A stretch of 64,000 bases of DNA. Source: DATLMR01 sp035634255. GTDB lineage: Bacteria > Acidobacteriota > Blastocatellia > UBA7656. The notes beneath the pieces were generated by a model, which saw only the letters and a list, made by a program, of their open reading frames with translations, did not search any database and was not told the DNA's origin. Below, in pieces: positions 1 to 8,428 of this stretch. The stretch's first letter is position 1. Every line of letters starts with the position of its first letter. The stretch spans positions 1 to 64,000 of the forward strand of contig DASQDI010000085.1 in assembly GCA_035634255.1 (NCBI GenBank), given 5' to 3'. The translations under genes and the position numbers were made by a program.

Positions 1-1
1 A

Positions 2-37
2 GTCAGGCGTCGCCCCAAATATTGGGCGACGCCTGAC
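2..37. terminator. Hairpin at the left edge, probable terminator of an upstream gene
   Basis: A perfect 14-bp inverted repeat (GTCAGGCGTCGCCC at 2-15, GGGCGACGCCTGAC at 24-37) has an 8-nt loop. No T-run follows on the + strand. The gene it would terminate lies outside the window. Confidence 0.55.
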
Positions 38-140
38 CGCGCTTCGCTCGATGCTTTGCGCGCTCTACAGAGTCCCCGGTTCGTGAAAGCCCCGCTAACG
101 GTTTCGATCAAACCCCTGCTAACCGGAGAATCGAAGGTCT

Positions 141-1067
141 ATGAATCGACTTAAGGTATTACTGTTCGGGGTCCTGCTGTCGCTGGCCGCGCCGCTGGCG
201 GCTTTAGGCCAGGACCAGTCCAAGCCGCAGCTTGATGACATAACCATATCCCCGTCCCGAGTCGAACTGGTCATGGCACCCGGCACCGAAAGGACCGTGA
301 CCGTCAAGCTCATCTACACCTCCGTCTCCGGGCAGGCCCCGCCCGCGAGGATCAGGGCCTACATCGGCGACTGGGACATGACGCGGGAAGGGGAGGTCAC
401 TTTCCACAAGGCCGGGACGCTGCCGAACTCCGCCAGCCCGTGGATGATCCACACCCCCGGCGAGATGACCGTGGAGCCGGGGAACGTCCACGTCATCAGG
501 GTCACCGTCTCCGTCCCGAAGGACGCGACGCCCGGCGATCACCTCGCCGTGCTGTTCGTCGAGCCGCGCCCCGAAGACCTGAAGCTGCTCGGCAACACGA
601 AGCAGGTGCAGGTCAAGTTCAGGATGGGCGCCATCTTCTACGTGATGGTGCCGGAGCTGGCGCGGAAGCCCGCCCTTGAGAACCTCAAAGCGGAGATGGG
701 GCAGAAGGGCATACTCGTGACCCCGAGGCTCACCAATCAGGGCAACAGTCACGTGAGGCCCTTGCACTCGATACAGGTGACCGACCGCGCGGGCGCTGTG
801 GTCGCGGAACTCTCGGATGTCGAATCGATCCCGGTGCTCGCCGGGAAAGAATTGGAGGCCCCGGTCCTTATCGAACAGTCCCTGCCCGAAGGGAGCTATT
901 CGGTCCGGTATCGGGTGAGGTTCGGGGAGCGCGAGGCCCTGACTGAAGGGGTGACGGACCTGATCGTCAGGAAAGAAGTCGCGGAGAAGAAAGAGCCCGA
1001 GACGAAAACAGCTTCCCCCGCGAGACCGGCTCAGCCCACAAAACAATCGGGGGGCCTGAAGCAGTGA
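141..1067 (+). CDS. PapD-like periplasmic pilus chaperone (first copy)
   Basis: 308 aa with a clear signal peptide (positive start, hydrophobic core about residues 6-22, then ALGQ). The mature part begins with an Ig-like strand pattern (ITISPSRVELVMAPG) and has an SPWMIHTPGEMTVEPG segment followed by IRVTVSVPKDATPGDH. This matches the first domain of pilus chaperones, which dock the G1 strand of subunits. A second Ig-like domain covers about residues 180-275, and a Lys/Pro/Thr-rich tail ends the protein. It is a paralogue of the gene at 2776-3687, sharing the segments around SPWM/APWM, VPKDA-PGDHLA and the VMVP/IMVP strand. Two pilin-like genes lie between the copies, so a chaperone role is likely. 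Assignment rests on fold-like motifs and context; other Ig-like secreted proteins are possible. Confidence 0.65.
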   Translation: MNRLKVLLFGVLLSLAAPLAALGQDQSKPQLDDITISPSRVELVMAPGTERTVTVKLIYTSVSGQAPPARIRAYIGDWDMTREGEVTFHKAGTLPNSASPWMIHTPGEMTVEPGNVHVIRVTVSVPKDATPGDHLAVLFVEPRPEDLKLLGNTKQVQVKFRMGAIFYVMVPELARKPALENLKAEMGQKGILVTPRLTNQGNSHVRPLHSIQVTDRAGAVVAELSDVESIPVLAGKELEAPVLIEQSLPEGSYSVRYRVRFGEREALTEGVTDLIVRKEVAEKKEPETKTASPARPAQPTKQSGGLKQ

Positions 1068-1140
1068 CCGTCGGCGGATTCTCGGCCCCGGCCCGCACCC
1101 GAACAGGGGAGGGAAACCCACCTCAAGGTTGAAAAAAGTA

Positions 1141-1168
1141 TTGACCCGATTCGAAAATACTGAATAAT
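1141..1168 (+). promoter_or_regulatory. Possible sigma-70 promoter ahead of the first pilin-like gene
   Basis: TTGACC (1141-1146), a 16-bp spacer and AATAAT (1163-1168) lie in the 227-bp gap between the first chaperone and the pilin-like gene at 1295. The gap is long enough to suggest that the pilin-like genes have their own promoter. The -10 box is weak. Confidence 0.35.
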
Positions 1169-1294
1169 AGACGGGACTCTCTCAGCACCCCCTCGTGTTG
1201 TAATCCCCCATCAGAATGTCGAACAACTCAACACGGCGTCAGACCGTGGCGCGTCCTTTCAAGGTTGGCTTGAGAGGATTGAAGGATAGCTTGC

Positions 1295-2026
1295 ATGAAA
1301 CTTAGCACTGGACAGCTTGTGAGACCGGCCTTCGTGTTTCTCCTCACCTTACTCACGGCGGCGGCGGCCTCAGCGCAGACGAATGATACGGGCTCAATAT
1401 CGCTTCAGGGCAGCGTCTCGGGCTTCGTGGAAGTCAGGGCCGGGGGCGCGGCGACCATCACCGGAGGGGGGACGATCACGAACAACAAGGCCAAGGGGGA
1501 CCGGCTCGACAGCCCTACGACCCTGACCATAAATTTCGGGGACGTGGGGCCGAGCAACGCCAACAACTTCGTCACGGCCGTCGTGCCTTTGCGACTGAGG
1601 AGCAACGTCTCCTACACCCTGAGGATGAGCGCGGCGGCCATGACGTACGGGAGCGGCACGCCTGATGCCAGCTCCGTCACCCTCGCGGACATAGGCTTCG
1701 GGGTCACCTCAGCCGTCCGGGACAGCGGGAGCGGGGTCGCCTCCGGCACGGACACGATTGCGGCGACCGCCAGCGGCGACCCGACCTCGGCGGCGAGGGG
1801 CTCGGTGAACGCGACCACGGGTAGGTACACCTACGTCACGGGGGCCTCGCTCGCGAATTACACGACGAGCACGACAATCGTGAGCGGGCCTCGAATTATG
1901 AACGCGATGGTCCCGACCGGCAACACCAGCGGGCTGGTCATCCTGACGACCTTCGCGATCAAGCCGCAATTTTTCACGCCCGGCAGTTTCTCGACTTCCG
2001 TGACGTTCACGGTCTCGAACCCGTAG
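1295..2026 (+). CDS. Secreted pilin-like subunit (first copy)
   Basis: 243 aa. The start has a GAAGGA Shine-Dalgarno 9 nt upstream. A signal peptide ends near AAASAQ (about residue 28). The mature chain is rich in Gly, Thr, Ser and Ala and is predicted beta. A strand VPLRLRSNVSYTLRMSA sits mid-protein, and the end (FFTPGSFSTSVTFTVSNP) resembles the last strands of chaperone-usher pilins, where a PG-x-Y/F turn leads to a T-V-T-V strand. No cysteines are visible. It is paralogous to the next gene, and chaperone-like genes flank the pair. Pilin function is inferred from this arrangement; I cannot name a family with certainty. Confidence 0.55.
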   Translation: MKLSTGQLVRPAFVFLLTLLTAAAASAQTNDTGSISLQGSVSGFVEVRAGGAATITGGGTITNNKAKGDRLDSPTTLTINFGDVGPSNANNFVTAVVPLRLRSNVSYTLRMSAAAMTYGSGTPDASSVTLADIGFGVTSAVRDSGSGVASGTDTIAATASGDPTSAARGSVNATTGRYTYVTGASLANYTTSTTIVSGPRIMNAMVPTGNTSGLVILTTFAIKPQFFTPGSFSTSVTFTVSNP

Positions 2027-2057
2027 GCGCGGCGGCTTTCGACTGATCTGAGAAAGA

Positions 2058-2741
2058 ATGAAAGGAAGACTCTCTTTAATAATCTCTCTGATCGGCGTGA
2101 TGGTCCTCGCGTCTTCACTCCCCGCCGCGGCCGACCCCGACAAGCACGACATAGGGAGCGGCGGCCTGGCGACGATCTCAAGCACCGCGTTCGGCGGCTC
2201 GGTCACCGGCAATCCGGGCCTGCACGCGGACCTTCTTGTGACCGTGGATTTCGGAGAGATCACGCCGATAAACACCGCCCCGATCATCAAGGTCGTCGTC
2301 CCGGTCGCCATCAGGAGCAGGGATGATTACCAGATATCGGTCGCGGTCACGGGCACTCTGGGCACCGAGCCGGACGCTCTGAAACTGTCGGACATCGGGT
2401 TCGGCATCCAGAACCTGCGCTCCCTCGGCGACAGGGCGAGGCCATGCGGAATTAATTCGGTGATCCGCACCCCGTACAACAACGACCCCACCACGTCCGT
2501 GACGATCAACCCCACGACCGGCAGGGCGCAATACCCTTCGTCCCTGGCAAACCTCGCGACCACGCCCATCATCATGAATGGCCCGGAGCTTTCATCCTCC
2601 CAGGGCAATTGGAGGCGCGGCGCGGACAACGGGTACGCCTTCGACGTGATAATTGCCGTCGTGCCTCAATGGTTCGCGGCCGGGGCCTTCAACCTGACTC
2701 TGACTTTCACCATGTCGAGCGGGCCGAATTTTAACTGTTGA
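2058..2741 (+). CDS. Secreted pilin-like subunit (second copy)
   Basis: 227 aa, 31 bp after the previous gene and probably cotranscribed. The signal peptide ends near LPAAADP. It repeats the previous protein's plan: a central VVVPVAIRSRDDYQISVAV strand region, a TLSDIGFG-like segment (here LKLSDIGFGIQ), an N-P-T-T-G-R repeat, and an end with WFAAGAFNLTLTFTMSSG. Two cysteines (C132 and the last residue) could form a disulfide. It is likely a second or tip subunit of the same fibre. Function is inferred from context. Confidence 0.55.
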   Translation: MKGRLSLIISLIGVMVLASSLPAAADPDKHDIGSGGLATISSTAFGGSVTGNPGLHADLLVTVDFGEITPINTAPIIKVVVPVAIRSRDDYQISVAVTGTLGTEPDALKLSDIGFGIQNLRSLGDRARPCGINSVIRTPYNNDPTTSVTINPTTGRAQYPSSLANLATTPIIMNGPELSSSQGNWRRGADNGYAFDVIIAVVPQWFAAGAFNLTLTFTMSSGPNFNC

Positions 2742-2775
2742 CCCCGACCCTCAATCCTTCGGAGATCGATAGCAG

Positions 2776-3687
2776 ATGCTCAAGCTCAAACAATTGTTCG
2801 TCGCCCTGCTGCTCGGCCTCGCGACCCAGCAGGCGGTCCTCGCCCAGGAGCGCGCGCCCTCGGCACCGCTTCAGACGCCCGAGCCGAGCGCCTCTGAAGG
2901 CGCGAAGGATGACGCCATCGGGTTGGCTCCCGCGCGCTTCGAGCTCGCGATGGTTCCGGGGACCGAGCGCACGGTAATAGTCAATATAATCTACAGCTCC
3001 GCCTCGGGAGAGGCGGAGCCGTGCAGGCTCGTGGCATCGACGGGCGACTGGAGCATCCTGAATGGCGGAGACGTCGAGTATTACAAAGCGGGCACACGGC
3101 CCGGCTCCGCGGCCCCGTGGATGATCTACACGCCCGGCGAGGTGACGGTCGCGCCGGGGAAGGTTCACCCGATTCGCGTCACCATCTCCGTCCCTAAAGA
3201 TGCCGCTCCGGGCGATCACCTCGCGGCGCTCTTCGTGGAGTCGCGGCCTGATAACATAAAGCTGGATCAAAACAGGCGGCAGGTGATCCTGCGCTTTCGC
3301 ATGGCGGCCCTGTTCTACATCATGGTCCCTCAGATCACTCAGAAAGGCTCGCTCGAAGGATTATCCGCCGAGGCGGGCGAGGGCGGAATAATCGTGACCC
3401 CGAGCCTCAGGAACAGCGGTAACAGTCACATCAGGCCCGCGCACGCGATCAGGGTATTGAACGGCGAGAATTCCGTGGTCGCCGACATGCCGGAAAGCGA
3501 ATCTTTGCCCGTGCTCGGGAACTCCGAGCTGCGGCGACCCCTGCTGATCGAGAAGGCTCTGCCGCCGGGCCTCTACACCGTGCAATACCGCGTGAACTTC
3601 AAGGACGGGGGCCCGATTGTCGAAGGTCAGACCGAGCTGAGAGTGAGTGGGGGTGGGGGGCAGGGGCAGCCGCCACCCCATTTCTAG
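2776..3687 (+). CDS. PapD-like periplasmic pilus chaperone (second copy)
   Basis: 303 aa with a signal peptide (MLKLKQLFVALLLGLATQQ, cleavage near VLAQ). It shows the same features as the chaperone at 141-1067: IGLAPARFELAMVPG, APWMIYTPGEVTVAPG, IRVTISVPKDAAPGDH and a second Ig-like domain. The tail is Gly/Pro-rich (GGGGQGQPPP). It starts 34 bp after the second pilin-like gene, so the order is chaperone, pilin, pilin, chaperone. Its TAG stop overlaps the stop codon of the convergent gene (shared CTAG at 3684-3687), leaving no room for a terminator. Confidence 0.65.
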   Translation: MLKLKQLFVALLLGLATQQAVLAQERAPSAPLQTPEPSASEGAKDDAIGLAPARFELAMVPGTERTVIVNIIYSSASGEAEPCRLVASTGDWSILNGGDVEYYKAGTRPGSAAPWMIYTPGEVTVAPGKVHPIRVTISVPKDAAPGDHLAALFVESRPDNIKLDQNRRQVILRFRMAALFYIMVPQITQKGSLEGLSAEAGEGGIIVTPSLRNSGNSHIRPAHAIRVLNGENSVVADMPESESLPVLGNSELRRPLLIEKALPPGLYTVQYRVNFKDGGPIVEGQTELRVSGGGGQGQPPPHF

Positions 3688-4538
3688 CCCAACGATTGTG
3701 CTGCGTACGCGGTCATCTCTTTCCAGGAGTCGATGGCTACATCAAGGTCCATCCGTTGGAGCACACCGCCTAATTCTTCATCGCCCGCTTTTTTCAAGTC
3801 GGCAGCAGTCGCGTCATATTCCGTCGTCAGATTAAGCATCTTTCCCAGAAGGTTCGCCAGAGCCATTTCCGCCTGCTCGTTATCCGTCTTCAAGCCTCTT
3901 ATCGCCTCCCGCAATTTATTCAGTTGGGAGAGTACACTGTAATCCACGAACATATGGCTGACGCTTGATCCGGGCAGGCGCTGCTGGATTTTATTTATCA
4001 ACCTGGTCAGCCTCGCGTCGTCTTGCGAAAGGCTGTCACGTTCCGACCCTATAGCCGACAGATAGGAGTTCAGCAGCTCTACCGAGCTCTTCAGAATGTC
4101 GCTGCTGCCCGCTTCCAGGCGGCCTTTGAGCCCCACGATGATGCCTATCACATCATCACGCTGTCGGAGATTATTGCGGCCGGGCCCCGGACCTTTCCAT
4201 GTTGCCTGGATGTGCCTTGCCTGCGCCTCTAACTCGGCGCTGAAATTGCCCAGAGAATTTACCCAGTCGAGCAGGCGCTGGTCACCCGCCGTGAAGAGGT
4301 CCGTGTCGGACCGGGCCGCTCCAACGGTCCCTTCGAGCGCGACAAAATCTGCCCATCCCCCCGCCGCCTCAATGACTTTCACGAAATCGGCGTAGCTCAC
4401 TGTGTTCCCGGCTTCTTCGCCGGTCTTCAGGAAAGCCGAGAAATCGACGACCGCCGAAGCGTACGCTCTGACCGGAGCCAGCGCGCCCTTCGCAATCGAT
4501 ATGTCTGTTTTCACCTCCGCTGAATTAGGTGCAAGCAT
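3684..4538 (-). CDS. Unknown protein, predicted all-helical
   Basis: 284 aa with no signal peptide and no long hydrophobic segment. Composition and heptad-like patterns (about 115-240) suggest long helices. A conserved-looking end, SWKEMTAYAAQSLG, is loosely reminiscent of the C-terminal Trp helix of helical pore-forming toxins of the XaxA/YaxA type. That resemblance is weak and I do not assign a function. It lies 12 bp downstream of the 272-aa unknown gene and is the last gene of the apparent usher operon. A GAGG-type Shine-Dalgarno precedes the ATG. Confidence 0.6.
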   Translation of the reverse strand: MLAPNSAEVKTDISIAKGALAPVRAYASAVVDFSAFLKTGEEAGNTVSYADFVKVIEAAGGWADFVALEGTVGAARSDTDLFTAGDQRLLDWVNSLGNFSAELEAQARHIQATWKGPGPGRNNLRQRDDVIGIIVGLKGRLEAGSSDILKSSVELLNSYLSAIGSERDSLSQDDARLTRLINKIQQRLPGSSVSHMFVDYSVLSQLNKLREAIRGLKTDNEQAEMALANLLGKMLNLTTEYDATAADLKKAGDEELGGVLQRMDLDVAIDSWKEMTAYAAQSLG

Positions 4539-4550
4539 TTGAGCCTCCTT

Positions 4551-5369
4551 TTACAGCCTGTTGTAGGTGCCCGACAGGCGCATGCGTATTGCCTTCAGGT
4601 TGGCCAGAGACCCCGCGTCTTTCACGGCGAGGGTCCACTGGGTGAAAGGGGTGGGCGTCAGGTAGCTGGCCTTGACGGTTGAAGCGGGTTTCCAGGGCGT
4701 GCGCGGGTCATCAACTCCGCCGCCCGCCTCCCCGCTGTAAATGAAATCCGTCTCCAGAGGCGACGAGACGAAGTACTTCCTCCCGGAAGAGTCATCGCCG
4801 TATGCGTTGGCGTAATAGCCGGAGGTGGAAACGGTAAGACTTATGCTCTTGCCACCGTTGGGCTCTGCCCCTTCGAGATAGAACCAGCCTTCTTCAACGA
4901 AGAAGCCTATTGCGCCGCCGTTCGGGACGCTCCCTTTGAAGGGCGGCTCCTCAATCGATATGCCCCAGCTCAGAGTAGGCGTTCGGGCTGACGTGTCGAG
5001 CACCACGTAAGGGCACCCGCTCGCGGGCGCGCCTCCGTTCTTACTCTCGCCCGACTTTACGACGGGGATGAGGTAGTACCCCGTATCGAAGGGCTGCGCG
5101 GGCGGCTTGGAACTGAGCAACTGCTCGATGCCGAGCTTCATACGGTCGAACTGCTGTTGGAGCTCGTTGTAGCCCATCCCCAGGCTAACGTTGAAGGTAG
5201 GCTCGTCGAGCCACCGGTAGAGATAGGCGGCCCGGTAGTAGCGGGCTGAGACCAGTAAAGACCGCTTCGTGTTAACGCATTGCTGAAGCAGAAGGGCCTT
5301 CAACGCGCTCTTCTTCTGCTCGTCGTCTTTCGACTCCTGTTCGAGCCGGGACCACCTCTGTTGCGACAA
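4551..5369 (-). CDS. Unknown protein with beta-rich C-terminal half; start uncertain
   Basis: 272 aa if the TTG at 5369 is the start. The first 100 residues are helical (KKSALKALLLQQ onward). The rest is beta-rich with many aromatic and Gly residues (FFVEEGWFYLEG, TSGYYANAYGDD) and ends QWTLAVKDAGSL-x-IRMRLSGTYNRL. That ending faintly recalls the C-terminus of TcA-type toxin proteins, but the match is too weak for a name. The frame has no good start codon. A well-placed ATG at 5500, directly behind the usher stop, opens a different frame that runs into this region, so a frameshift is possible. It is 12 bp upstream of the 284-aa unknown gene. Confidence 0.5.
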   Translation of the reverse strand: MSQQRWSRLEQESKDDEQKKSALKALLLQQCVNTKRSLLVSARYYRAAYLYRWLDEPTFNVSLGMGYNELQQQFDRMKLGIEQLLSSKPPAQPFDTGYYLIPVVKSGESKNGGAPASGCPYVVLDTSARTPTLSWGISIEEPPFKGSVPNGGAIGFFVEEGWFYLEGAEPNGGKSISLTVSTSGYYANAYGDDSSGRKYFVSSPLETDFIYSGEAGGGVDDPRTPWKPASTVKASYLTPTPFTQWTLAVKDAGSLANLKAIRMRLSGTYNRL

Positions 5370-5500
5370 GGCCGTACACGGTGGTTTCGGAAAGTGCAGC
5401 TGGCGGAGTCAGGCCCGGAGTCAGTTACAAGAACCCCTGCGTCCCGATATTCCTGGGCCAGACGCGCATTGATTGAGGGATTTGCCGGAGCGGCGGGCAT

Positions 5501-8185
5501 TCATGGAGTGGCCGAAGGGAATCTCTTAACTTTCACTTCCTGCGGCTTGGGGGTCACGGGGAGGTTCACGTCGCCGGTTTCGAGCCCCGCCTTCACGATT
5601 GCCTGGACCGAGCCTATGGCCGACTTCATATTTTCCGGCAAGGTCTTTTCGTCCAGCAGGATCACGTGCTCGCCGGGAGGCAGGTCGCCCAGGATGAACT
5701 CGCCGTCGCCGTCCGTCAGAGTGTCGCGGCCGCTGCCGGTCAGGACTCTAACGTTCGACATCCTCTGCTCGCCTTCGTCGATCTTCCCGTTCGCGTTTTC
5801 GTCCAGCCACACGACCCCTCTGATGCGCCCCGTGCGGACGAGGCGGAAGTCTACGACCGCGTCCCGTCCGGGCCGCATCACGGCGATTTGCCGCGCGCTG
5901 TCGAGCAGAGTCAGGTCCGCGCGCACGGTGAGCAAGTCCATGTAGACTTCGTGCTCCCCGGCTTTTATGTTGTCTACCCTGAAGTCGCCCCTCTCGTCGG
6001 TCTCCGCGAAGTAATTCCCGTCTATCCGTATCTGGACCCTCGCCTGCGGCAGATCGACGCCCGTGTCGAACCGGCCATTGAGATTTACATCCTGATAGAC
6101 CCTCCCATAAAACGAGCCGATGGACCGCATCTCGGAGAGCGGCGCGTTCACTACCGAATCATGGTTGCGCCCGACGAGGAGCGGCCCCTGAATTTGCAGG
6201 GTCATCTGCGGCCCGTTCGGAGTCCTCGAATACGTGAATTGTAGGTTGTGCCTCCCCGGAAGCTGGATGGCCGTGAGAAAGCGTTCCGTGGTCATCATCT
6301 GGTTCGGGCTGTAAGAGTACCCGAACCCGGCCCCGAAGCTCACCCTGTTGGTGAACAGAGACGATGTCATCCAGTCGATTGAGCCGCTGAGGCTGCCGCC
6401 GCTGCCGAAAGACTGGTTCGCCTGTAACGTGTGATCCGAGTTTAACCTGAGCATCGCGCCGACGGAGAGGTTGAGGCTCGGCTGTACGGGCGGGCGCACC
6501 ACGTGGGTCAAAGTGTCGAAATGCCGCGCGATCTTTATGCGCGTGAAGTTCCCGAAAAGCCTCAGATCCTTGAACTCCTTCGTCGCGTTGAGCAGGGAGT
6601 AGGAACTGCCCCCTGCGACGGAGTTCTCCGTCGCCGTGTGCGTGAAGATCATGGTGGGCCACTGCCCGCGCGGCGTGAGGCTCACCGTCGCCGTAACCGA
6701 ATTGTCTTTCTGGCCGACGCCCGGCCGGGTCCTCGTCATGCCGCTCAGGGACGTTCCCAGCCAGTCCACGGGCCTCCACCCGACGCCGCCCGAGTAGAGG
6801 GTGGATGCCACGAAGGCCCCGCTGCCCTGAGGGCTCAGGAAATTCGCGCCGATGTGCGTGAACCTGCCTTGCAGCCTGATGCCCCCGCTGAGGTTGAATA
6901 CTTCCGAGAAATCGAGCATCGGCGCGAACCCGCTCACGGGCACGCCTTCCTGATTTATGCCGGAAAAATTGCCCACGCCCATGTCTCCGATGAACTGGTG
7001 CCGCTCGGACGCATACTTGACTCCGCTCGTCAGCATCTCGCCCCTCGACTCGGGCCCGTCGAAGTACAGAAAGCCCGAAGAGTAGAGGGTCGAGGGCGTC
7101 TGCGAGGGGTTGCTGATCGACGGGCCGAACGAGGCGTACGAGCCCAGGATGCTCGTGTCGTAGGCGGGCTGGAATCTTGTGAAGGGAAGCTCGGGCTCTT
7201 CGTGAGGCAGCCGCGCTTCCGCGAACCCGTTCGACATGGCGCGGCCCGCGAAGGCCGTCATGCGCATCCCGGCGAACGGCTGCTGCGCCCATGCCCCGCG
7301 GACGGATGAAGCCATGAAAGACAGGTCGGTCCCCGTGCCGAAGTCTCCGGCGATGAACTTCTGCCCGTTGGGTCTCTCGAAGGAGAATGACCCGCTCTGG
7401 AAAGTCACGGCCTCTTTCTGGGAGCTGCCGTAAAGATTGGTCGTGAGGTTGAACCGGCCATCGCCTATTCGCCCGGTGGAATTCATAAGGAAATTATGGC
7501 CGAACGAGGCGGAGTACATGTTCAGGTTGTACGAATAATTTATCTGATGAAATTCCCACTGGGCGTGTTGAGTTCCGTCCCTGACGCTCCCCGAACCCGG
7601 CTTCCCGCGCGTTATTCTAACGGTCAGAGCGTCGACGATGATCGATACGTCCAGCAGCGGCGCGATTATCTCGACCGGCAGCATGAGGTCTTCCGGGTCG
7701 GGTGTGAAGACGACGTCCGCGGTGTTGGAGACGACTAGTATGACCGCTCCGTTCTCGCGCACCTGATTGAGCGGGGAGTTGAAGTCGGCGAGCACTCCGG
7801 TCTGCCTGCGCACCTCGACCCTGCGGCTCTGTATGGCTACGCTGATCTGGTCCCCGAGGGCTCGGGCTATGGCCGTGACGGGGAGGAAGAGCCTCGCGCC
7901 TCTCTGCTGAGGAAGGCTCACGCGCCCGCTCAGAGGGCGGTCCCCGACTATTATCGTCATCTGTCTGGTCGGGTCGGGGGTGCCCGCGCCGTTGATCGCG
8001 TCGTTGCTCGCGTCGTTACTCGTGTCTTTGCTTGTATGATGCGCGGCGGCCGGGGCGGAGTCTTCCTCGCGAATGCCGGACGACGCGAGGGCCGAGGCCC
8101 TGGACATGAGTGCGGCAGCGCACGGCACCAGTGCCCAGAAGAGGCACAGAGCGCCAAGCACTCTTAACGATCTTGCGTTCAGCAT
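5501..8185 (-). CDS. Usher-like outer-membrane protein with SdrD_B-like repeats
   Basis: 894 aa. A signal peptide (about 1-30) is followed by a Ser/Thr/Asn/Asp linker with short repeats (52-66). A domain at about 75-200 looks like the copper-amine-oxidase N-terminal type (GDRPLSG, ARLFLPVTAIARALG, VEIIAPLLDV). A long beta-rich segment (about 205-650) has the alternating pattern of an outer-membrane barrel. Two calcium-loop repeats follow, one at about 688-770 (YQDVNLNGRFDTG) and one at about 785-860 (WLDENANGKIDEGE). The phrase DGEFILGDLPPGEHVILLDEKTLP is the kind found near usher C-termini. An usher role in secreting the pilin-like proteins fits the chaperones next door. The classical usher plug is not identifiable by eye. 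Confidence 0.6.
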   Translation of the reverse strand: MLNARSLRVLGALCLFWALVPCAAALMSRASALASSGIREEDSAPAAAHHTSKDTSNDASNDAINGAGTPDPTRQMTIIVGDRPLSGRVSLPQQRGARLFLPVTAIARALGDQISVAIQSRRVEVRRQTGVLADFNSPLNQVRENGAVILVVSNTADVVFTPDPEDLMLPVEIIAPLLDVSIIVDALTVRITRGKPGSGSVRDGTQHAQWEFHQINYSYNLNMYSASFGHNFLMNSTGRIGDGRFNLTTNLYGSSQKEAVTFQSGSFSFERPNGQKFIAGDFGTGTDLSFMASSVRGAWAQQPFAGMRMTAFAGRAMSNGFAEARLPHEEPELPFTRFQPAYDTSILGSYASFGPSISNPSQTPSTLYSSGFLYFDGPESRGEMLTSGVKYASERHQFIGDMGVGNFSGINQEGVPVSGFAPMLDFSEVFNLSGGIRLQGRFTHIGANFLSPQGSGAFVASTLYSGGVGWRPVDWLGTSLSGMTRTRPGVGQKDNSVTATVSLTPRGQWPTMIFTHTATENSVAGGSSYSLLNATKEFKDLRLFGNFTRIKIARHFDTLTHVVRPPVQPSLNLSVGAMLRLNSDHTLQANQSFGSGGSLSGSIDWMTSSLFTNRVSFGAGFGYSYSPNQMMTTERFLTAIQLPGRHNLQFTYSRTPNGPQMTLQIQGPLLVGRNHDSVVNAPLSEMRSIGSFYGRVYQDVNLNGRFDTGVDLPQARVQIRIDGNYFAETDERGDFRVDNIKAGEHEVYMDLLTVRADLTLLDSARQIAVMRPGRDAVVDFRLVRTGRIRGVVWLDENANGKIDEGEQRMSNVRVLTGSGRDTLTDGDGEFILGDLPPGEHVILLDEKTLPENMKSAIGSVQAIVKAGLETGDVNLPVTPKPQEVKVKRFPSATP

Positions 8186-8208
8186 ACCGGCTCAGAAACC
8201 AATCTGAT

Positions 8209-8235
8209 GGGGATTAATTACGTTAGGGGATTAAT
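8209..8235. repeat. Direct repeat in the usher leader
   Basis: GGGGATTAAT occurs at 8209-8218 and again at 8226-8235, a 17-bp period. It lies between the usher start and its predicted promoter. It could be an operator or part of the untranslated leader. Confidence 0.4.
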
Positions 8236-8248
8236 GAGAAGCAGGCCG

Positions 8249-8277
8249 ATTATAGGTAGATGGCGTCGCGCGCGCAA
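8249..8277 (-). promoter_or_regulatory. Sigma-70-type promoter of the usher operon
   Basis: On the - strand TTGCGC (8277-8272), a 17-bp spacer and a perfect TATAAT (8254-8249) sit about 65 bp upstream of the usher ATG. Confidence 0.55.
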
Positions 8278-8350
8278 TAGTTTTCTTTGAAAGAATGATC
8301 AATTACAGTACACGGCGCGTTCATCCAAAAACGCCCGCCCGAATCGGAGG

Positions 8351-8381
8351 TTGCCACCCGATCAAAATCAGGTGCTATAAT
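8351..8381 (+). promoter_or_regulatory. Extended -10 promoter for the LolA-like gene
   Basis: TGCTATAAT (8373-8381) is a perfect extended -10 element. TTGCCA at 8351-8356 is a possible -35 box with a 19-bp spacer. Transcription would start near 8388, downstream of the ATG at 8384, which therefore cannot be the start codon. Confidence 0.55.
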
Positions 8382-8428
8382 TTATGTCGAGTAAATCGAT
8401 TCATTCTCGAAATATTTCTGGAGGCAGC

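Noticed and set aside
204..1121. Long open frame antisense to the first chaperone
   Set aside because: It is a shadow of the G+C-rich coding strand. The sense protein has a signal peptide and a paralogue; the antisense product is His/Arg/Gly-rich with no motif.
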